In this document: positions 6,865-10,150 of the stretch, in pieces
Layout: each line of letters opens with the position of its first letter
Position numbering within the stretch: the first letter of the stretch is position 1
From: Bradyrhizobium sp.
GTDB taxonomy: Bacteria > Pseudomonadota > Alphaproteobacteria > Rhizobiales > Xanthobacteraceae
Length of the DNA stretch: 10,150 nt
Assembly (NCBI GenBank): GCA_028290165.1
Contig: JAQGKJ010000608.1
Coordinates: forward strand, 1 to 10,150
Direction of reading: 5' to 3'
The notes under the pieces: model-generated
What the model was told of the DNA's origin: nothing
The model's input: the letters and a program-made list of their open reading frames with translations, nothing else
The model's database searches: none
Made by a program: the position numbers and the translations under genes

Positions 6865-7887
6865 CTAGTTCTTTGGCCGAAGATTCAAGCCGACGCCCTT
6901 GTTGATGAAGCGAAGCGTGTAGGCGTTGCGGAAGTTGATGTCGGGACGGACCACGCCGGCTCGCACCATCTTCTCGAAGAAGCTTGCCGCCCGTTCGTCG
7001 ATCATGGCGCCGATGCCGTCGCGCAAGGTATCGCCGGAATCGACGATGCCGTATTCCTTCATCCTGGCCAGCGAATAGGCCAGCAGTTCGTCGGACATTT
7101 CCGGATTGAGCTTCTTGATCAGCGCATTGCCAAGCGTGTTGTCGCCGTAGAGATATTTGTACCAGCCGATGATGGAGGCGTCGACGAAACGCTGAACCAG
7201 ATCGGGCTTCTTGTCCGTCAGCTCGCGCCGGGTTTCGATCAAGGTGGAGTAGGTATTGAAACCGTAATCGGCGAGCAGGATGATGCCCGGCTTGAACTTG
7301 GCCGCCTTTTCGACCGCGAACGGCTCTGAGGTGACATAGCCCTGCATCGCGCTTTGCTTGTCGGCGATAAACGGCTGCGAGTTGAACGTGTAAGGCCGGA
7401 CATTTTGCTCGCTGAATCCATATTCGGACTTCAGCCACTGAAAATAACTTGAAATTCCTTCCTTCGAGACGAACAGCGTCAGCGGCTTGAGATCTTCGAG
7501 TTTTGTCACTTTCGATTCCGGATGGGTCAGGAACACCTGCGGGTCCTTCTGGAAGATCGCGGCGACCGTCACCACCGGCACGTTGTTGGCGACCGCATCA
7601 AGCGACATCAGGGTGTTCGCGGCCATGAAGAAGTCGAGCTTGCCCGCAATCAGCAGCATGCGATTGTTGTCGTTCGGGCCGCCCGGCGCGATGGTGACGT
7701 CAAGCCCGTAGCTCTTGTAAGTGCCGTCGGCCAGCGCCTGGAAGAATCCGCCGTGCTCGGCCTCGGGCAGCCAATTGGTTCCGAACGAGACCTTGTCCAG
7801 CGCGGTTTGGGCACCCGCGGGCGAAAGCGCCGCGACAACGGCCATCAGGCCGATGGTTAACGCTCGCAGCAAAAGAGCCGGGTTCAT
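6865..7887 (-). CDS. ABC transporter periplasmic substrate-binding protein (NMT1/THI5-like, TauA/SsuA/ThiY class)
   Basis: A 340-aa periplasmic receptor. Residues 1-26 form a signal peptide (MNPALLLRALTIGLMAVVAA, then SPAGA-Q). The mature part starts with VSFGTNWLPEAEHGGFFQAL and the PGGPNDNNRMLLIAGKLDF pocket-loop region, which is the arrangement of COG0715 / NMT1-THI5-like receptors for aminopyrimidine, taurine or alkanesulfonate ligands. The ligand here cannot be deduced. The start is ATG 7887, supported by GGAG seven bases upstream. An in-frame ATG at 7956 would add 23 charged residues before the signal peptide and is unlikely. It is the first gene of the five-gene operon. The promoter must lie in the 115-bp gap shared with the divergent creatininase-family gene. 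Confidence 0.93.
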   Translation of the reverse strand: MNPALLLRALTIGLMAVVAALSPAGAQTALDKVSFGTNWLPEAEHGGFFQALADGTYKSYGLDVTIAPGGPNDNNRMLLIAGKLDFFMAANTLMSLDAVANNVPVVTVAAIFQKDPQVFLTHPESKVTKLEDLKPLTLFVSKEGISSYFQWLKSEYGFSEQNVRPYTFNSQPFIADKQSAMQGYVTSEPFAVEKAAKFKPGIILLADYGFNTYSTLIETRRELTDKKPDLVQRFVDASIIGWYKYLYGDNTLGNALIKKLNPEMSDELLAYSLARMKEYGIVDSGDTLRDGIGAMIDERAASFFEKMVRAGVVRPDINFRNAYTLRFINKGVGLNLRPKN

Positions 7888-7930
7888 TATTGGACTCCGT
7901 CGATCATTCTGGCCCATGATAGGAGACATT

Positions 7931-7948
7931 GGACGCGGGTTCGCGTCC
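7931..7948. promoter_or_regulatory. Palindrome GGACGCG-N4-CGCGTCC in the divergent gap, possible operator
   Basis: Perfect 7-bp arms (7931-7937 and 7942-7948) surround a GGTT loop, midway between the two divergent starts (7887 and 8003). There is no T-tract on either side, so a terminator is unlikely. A shared regulator site or a leader hairpin are both possible; no regulator gene is adjacent. Confidence 0.4.
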
Positions 7949-7957
7949 TTTCGCATG

Positions 7958-7986
7958 AATACAAACTACCTTGCAAATCGCCTCAA
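7958..7986 (-). promoter_or_regulatory. Possible promoter of the ABC operon
   Basis: On the minus strand TTGAGG (7986-7981), 17 bases, then TGTATT (7963-7958); each box matches the sigma-70 consensus at four of six bases. It would start transcription about 65 nt before the binding-protein ATG, just before the palindrome at 7931-7948. Weak by itself. Confidence 0.3.
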
Positions 7987-8002
7987 AGAAACATTTCGCT
8001 CG

Positions 8003-8818
8003 ATGACCTCTCACTTGCCTCCTCGCGACTGGACCGACATCCACTGGCCCGACGTTTCCGCTCCCCGGCCGGCGCGATGGATTGCTGTCCTGCCGCTGGC
8101 GGCGACCGAACAGCACGGTCCGCATTTGCCCGTCGGTACCGACGTGATGATCGCGGAGGCTTATCTGGCGCGGGTGCGCGAGCTTTTGCCCGACACACTT
8201 CCCGTGACGTTCCTGCCCATCCAGCCGGTTGGGATTTCCACCGAGCACGTCGATTATCCGGGCACGCTGACGCTGCCAACGGAGGTGGCGCTGAAGAGCT
8301 GGATGGCGCTCGGCGAAAGCGTGGCGCGCGCCGACATTAAAAAACTTGTGATGGTCACCAGCCATGGCGGCAACAGCGCGGCCATGACGCTGGTCGCGCA
8401 GGATCTGCGCGCGCAGCAGAGGCTTCTCGCCGTCACCACCGGTTGGTCTCGCCTCAGTGCGCCCGAGCGATTATTCTCAGCCGAAGAATTGCGCCACGGC
8501 GTCCATGGCGGCGCGGTCGAAACATCGATCATGCTGGCGCGCTACCCGCAGCATGTGCGCCTCGACAAAGTCGCCGACTTCCGCCCCAGCAGCATCGCGA
8601 TGGAAAAAACCTATCGCTGGCTTTCCGCACACCGGCCGGCACCCTTTGCGTGGCAGGCCCAGGACCTTCACGAAAGCGGTGCTGCGGGCGATGCAACGAT
8701 GGCCTCGGCGGAGAAAGGCGAAAGCCTGATCGATCACGGCGCGCGCGCGTTCTGCGAATTGCTCACTGATGTCGATAAATTCGATCCGGAAAGCTTTGCA
8801 TCCGGCCCGAAGGGCTAG
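8003..8818 (+). CDS. Creatininase-family metal-dependent amidohydrolase
   Basis: A 271-aa cytosolic protein of the creatininase superfamily, which hydrolyses cyclic or linear amides and includes creatinine amidohydrolase, the deformylase ArfB and the peptidase MftE. Metal-site motifs: LAATEQHGPHLPVGTD at 32-47 (Glu36, His38, Asp47), MVTSHGGN at 117-124 (His121), and HGVHGGAVETS at 165-175 (Glu173). The HGGN form differs from the HxE of true creatininase, so creatinine as substrate is not implied. Length is typical. ATG 8003 is chosen because MTSHLPPRDWTDIHWPDV is the normal family N-terminus; an ATG at 7955 adds 16 residues and neither start has a clear Shine-Dalgarno site. It is divergent from the ABC operon, so it may act on the imported compound. 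That link is inferred from position only. Confidence 0.9.
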   Translation: MTSHLPPRDWTDIHWPDVSAPRPARWIAVLPLAATEQHGPHLPVGTDVMIAEAYLARVRELLPDTLPVTFLPIQPVGISTEHVDYPGTLTLPTEVALKSWMALGESVARADIKKLVMVTSHGGNSAAMTLVAQDLRAQQRLLAVTTGWSRLSAPERLFSAEELRHGVHGGAVETSIMLARYPQHVRLDKVADFRPSSIAMEKTYRWLSAHRPAPFAWQAQDLHESGAAGDATMASAEKGESLIDHGARAFCELLTDVDKFDPESFASGPKG

Positions 8819-8873
8819 TTAACTACCTGTAATAACGATCAAATCATCATTACGCGGAATTAATGAGGGAGAC

Positions 8874-8892
8874 TTTCGAACCGGGTTCGAAA
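8874..8892. promoter_or_regulatory. 19-bp palindrome TTTCGAACC-G-GGTTCGAAA
   Basis: Perfect 9-bp arms (8874-8882 and 8884-8892) with a single central base, located 64 nt upstream of the GTG of the small exported protein in an otherwise featureless 137-bp gap. The symmetry and compact centre look like a repressor operator. No terminator T-tract follows. The cognate regulator is unknown. Confidence 0.4.
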
Positions 8893-8955
8893 AGGCCCCG
8901 TCCAACTGGGCATGCGGACCACAACGGCCCCGCGCTCAACCGGATGGAGTTTCCC

Positions 8956-9228
8956 GTGTCGATCAAAACAAAAATTGCTGCTGTTGCACTCGCTGCGCTT
9001 GCCATCACCGGCGCCCTCGCTTCCACCACCACCCAGGCACAGGCCGGCGGCGGCGGCCTCGGCTGGGGTATCGGAGCCGGTCTGGTTGGCGCCGCCGTGG
9101 TCGGAAGCGCGATCGCTGCAAGCAACGGCGGCTACTACTACAACGGCTATCGCCGCTGCGGCTGGGCTCCCCAGTTCGACGTCTACGGCAACTACATGGG
9201 CCGCATCCGCACCTGCAATTACTACTGA
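8956..9228 (+). CDS. Small exported Gly/Tyr-rich protein of unknown function
   Basis: A 90-aa predicted secreted protein. The N-terminus MSIKTKIAAVALAALAITGA followed by ...TTTQAQA is a clear signal peptide, with cleavage after AQA at about residue 34. The mature part starts with a GGGGLGWGIGAGL run, then a short hydrophobic Gly/Ala/Val stretch, then NGGYYYNGYRRCGW...YGNY...RTCNYY, containing two cysteines that could pair. I favour the GTG start at 8956 because GGAG (8946-8949) sits six bases upstream; the in-frame ATGs at 8944 and 8863 would place extra residues before the signal sequence, and the former lacks a ribosome site. Proteins of this build are common in Bradyrhizobium-group genomes as hypothetical exported proteins. 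I do not recognise a function. Confidence 0.75.
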   Translation: MSIKTKIAAVALAALAITGALASTTTQAQAGGGGLGWGIGAGLVGAAVVGSAIAASNGGYYYNGYRRCGWAPQFDVYGNYMGRIRTCNYY

Positions 9229-9253
9229 TGATCGAGTGAGCCAGAGGCCGTTG

Positions 9254-9352
9254 TTCGACGCGTTTTCTTGACGCGGACCGGCATCCACCCCGGATCAAGT
9301 CCGGGGCAGGCCCCCGGATCAGGTCCGGGGCAGGCTTCGCTCGAAAACGCTC
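9254..9352. repeat. Interspersed palindromic repeat, apparently split by another repeat
   Basis: The left half has GCGTTTTC at 9260-9267 followed by TTGACGCGGACCGGCATCCAC (9268-9288 region). The right half, TTCGCTCGAAAACGCTCT, has GAAAACGC at 9343-9350, the exact reverse complement of the left arm. Joined without the intervening GGATC repeats they resemble a short dispersed palindrome I associate with Bradyrhizobium-group intergenic regions (recalled, not checked). Confidence 0.5.
9288..9335. repeat. Two tandem palindromic CCCCGGATC-type repeats (24-bp period)
   Basis: CCCCGGATCAAGTCCGGGG (9288-9306) and CCCCGGATCAGGTCCGGGG (9312-9330) differ at one base. Each has 7-bp arms and is followed by CAGGC, giving a 24-bp unit. 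This looks like a dispersed intergenic palindrome found in several alphaproteobacteria. Two units with no unique spacers do not make a CRISPR. Confidence 0.85.
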
Positions 9353-9371
9353 TCATCGTGGATCCTGCGTC

Positions 9372-9402
9372 CGGCACGGGAGCCTCATCCACCCCCGTGC
9401 CG
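9372..9402. other. Hairpin CGGCACGGG / CCCGTGCCG
   Basis: Perfect 9-bp arms (9372-9380, 9394-9402) with a 13-nt loop, six bases before the intrinsic terminator. No T-tract follows. It may protect a 3' end or form a compound terminator with the next stem. Confidence 0.55.
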
Positions 9403-9407
9403 CACCC

Positions 9408-9445
9408 GACCCGCCCGGTTGTCCCCCCGGGCGGGTCAACTTTTT
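9408..9445 (+). terminator. Rho-independent terminator upstream of dmeR
   Basis: GACCCGCCCGG (9408-9418) pairs perfectly with CCGGGCGGGTC (9427-9437): 11 bp, very GC-rich, 8-nt loop. AAC and five Ts (9441-9445) follow. It would end rightward transcripts from the small exported gene and insulate the dmeRF promoter 43 nt further on. Confidence 0.8.
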
Positions 9446-9487
9446 CCGCATGATTTCGTTGATCCCGGCCGCGCCGTTTCGGTCCTA

Positions 9488-9516
9488 TTGACATAGCATA
9501 GGGGGGTACCCTATGT
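9488..9516 (+). promoter_or_regulatory. dmeRF promoter
   Basis: TTGACA (9488-9493) is followed after 17 bases by CTATGT (9511-9516). The -35 is perfect, and the -10 matches five of six bases of the rhizobial form CTATAT. A start 7-8 nt downstream would fall at about 9523-9524, i.e. on the dmeR ATG, so the message may be leaderless. No Shine-Dalgarno sequence precedes that ATG. Confidence 0.65.
9491..9516. promoter_or_regulatory. G-tract DmeR/RcnR-type operator
   Basis: A six-G tract (9501-9506) is flanked by inverted AT-rich arms: CATAGGG (9497-9503) with CCCTATG (9509-9515), and outer ACATAG (9491-9496) with CTATGT (9511-9516). RcnR, FrmR and DmeR sites are G/C tracts flanked by short AT inverted repeats, and the core ATAGGGGGGTA matches what I recall of the Agrobacterium dmeR operator. 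It fills the -35/-10 spacer, so bound repressor would block polymerase. Confidence 0.7.
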
Positions 9517-9523
9517 AGCGCCC

Positions 9524-9802
9524 ATGGCACACACGATCCGGGAAAAGAAAAAGCTGCTCGCCCGCGTAGGCCGCATTCGCGGCCAGGTCGAGGCGATCGA
9601 GCGGGCGTTGACCGAAGAAGTCGAATGCGAGCGCATCATGCATATGATCGCGGGCATTCGCGGCGGCGTCGCCGGCCTGATGGCCGAGGTGGTCGAAGAC
9701 CACATCCGCACCCATCTGGTCGACCCCGAGAAGAATCCGGGCGCGCTTAACGCCGACGCGGCGGATCAGCTGATCGAAGTGGTCCACACCTATCTGAAGT
9801 GA
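9524..9802 (+). CDS. dmeR: DmeR, RcnR/CsoR-family nickel/cobalt-responsive repressor
   Basis: A 92-aa all-helical repressor of the CsoR/RcnR/FrmR (DUF156) family, full length. It begins MAHTIREKKKLLARVGRIRG and continues with ECERIMHMIAGIRGGVAGLM. The metal-sensing residues of E. coli RcnR are all in register: His3, Cys35, His60 and His64. FrmR-type aldehyde sensors and CsoR copper sensors do not keep this full set, so nickel/cobalt sensing is the best call. The family works as a tetramer that binds G-tract operators and lets go on binding metal; such an operator lies directly upstream, within the gene's own promoter. The neighbour, 8 nt downstream, is the efflux pump dmeF, as in Rhizobium and Agrobacterium dmeRF. 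Start ATG 9524 is fixed by His3. The protein is cytoplasmic. Confidence 0.92.
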   Translation: MAHTIREKKKLLARVGRIRGQVEAIERALTEEVECERIMHMIAGIRGGVAGLMAEVVEDHIRTHLVDPEKNPGALNADAADQLIEVVHTYLK

Positions 9803-9810
9803 GGGACACC

Positions 9811-10150
9811 ATGACCGACGCCGAACAGCTCTTTCACTTTCCCCCGCACGACCACGTGTTTCTCGGCAAGGATCACGACAAGGCCGAGCGCCGGACCTGG
9901 GCGGTTATCATCCTTTGCAGCGTCATGATGATCGCCGAGATCGTCGGCGGCGCGCTGTTCGGCTCGCTGGCCCTGATCGCCGACGGATTGCACATGTCGA
10001 CCCATGCCGGCGCCCTGCTGCTGGCCGCGCTGGCTTATAGCTATGCCCGCAAATATGCCAACGATCGCAACTTCAGTTTCGGCACCGGAAAGTTCGGCGA
10101 TCTGGCGGGATACTCCAGCGCCATCGTCCTGGCGATGATTGCGCTGCTGA
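9811..10150 (+). CDS. dmeF: DmeF, CDF-family Co(II)/Ni(II) efflux transporter (partial, runs off right end)
   Basis: The first 113 residues of an inner-membrane cation diffusion facilitator that exports cobalt and nickel in exchange for protons. The N-terminus has a His/Asp-rich cytosolic segment (HFPPHDHVFLGKDHDK). TM1 is about 30-48 and TM2 about 52-76, containing ADGLHMSTHAGALLL, then a loop FSFGTGKFGDLAGYSSA and the start of TM3. In TM2 the site has Asp58, His61 and His65 (HxxxH) where zinc-type CDFs have HxxxD, in line with a Co/Ni rather than a Zn pump. The HDHVFLG opening is typical of DmeF. GAGGG (9801-9805) lies five bases before ATG 9811 and overlaps the end of dmeR, so the two are co-transcribed and should be induced by metal through DmeR. 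Roughly two thirds of the gene lies beyond the window. Confidence 0.93.
   Translation, partial: MTDAEQLFHFPPHDHVFLGKDHDKAERRTWAVIILCSVMMIAEIVGGALFGSLALIADGLHMSTHAGALLLAALAYSYARKYANDRNFSFGTGKFGDLAGYSSAIVLAMIALL

Noticed and set aside
8874..8900. GGTTCGAA resembling a tRNA T-loop
   Set aside because: No acceptor, D or anticodon stems fit around it; the match is part of the palindrome.
9288..9335. Tandem repeats as a CRISPR array
   Set aside because: Only two units, no unique spacers and no cas genes.

Overview
The window looks like chromosome from a high-GC alphaproteobacterium of the Bradyrhizobium / Rhodopseudomonas group (Nitrobacteraceae). This is inferred from the protein families, from short palindromic GGATC-type repeats of a kind I associate with these genomes, and from a rhizobial-style promoter in front of dmeR. 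I see no phage, CRISPR, rRNA, tRNA or transposase genes. The region is mostly ordinary chromosomal genes.

Left part (1-3430). A minus-strand pair encodes a YciI/DGPF-domain protein and an ECF42-type sigma factor with a long C-terminal extension. Upstream of the pair is a candidate ECF-type promoter (TGTCGA-N17-CGTC) followed by a perfect 24-bp tandem duplication in the presumed leader. Facing the other way is an exported metallo-beta-lactamase-fold hydrolase whose frame is broken by an apparent 1-bp deletion near 2090-2093. A convergent gene encodes a coiled-coil/DUF2171 protein.

Middle part (3528-8818). A tight five-gene minus-strand operon encodes a periplasmic substrate-binding protein, an ABC ATPase, an ABC permease, a D-2-hydroxyacid dehydrogenase and an exported double-domain AprI/Inh-type inhibitor-like protein. 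The last two junctions are 1-nt TGATG stop/start overlaps. A creatininase-family amidohydrolase is divergent from the operon across a 115-bp gap holding a 7-bp-arm palindrome. The layout suggests uptake of an organic compound (TauA/SsuA/ThiY-like importer class), amide hydrolysis, and 2-keto/2-hydroxyacid interconversion. The substrate cannot be read from sequence.

Right part (8819-10150). A small Gly/Tyr-rich exported protein with a GTG start is followed by a gene-free stretch. That stretch holds two tandem palindromic repeats that seem to interrupt a second palindromic repeat, a hairpin and a strong intrinsic terminator. Then comes a nickel/cobalt resistance operon, dmeR-dmeF. DmeR keeps all four Ni/Co ligands of RcnR (His3, Cys35, His60, His64). 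Its G-tract operator lies inside the promoter, and the predicted transcript starts at or next to the ATG. dmeF runs off the right end.
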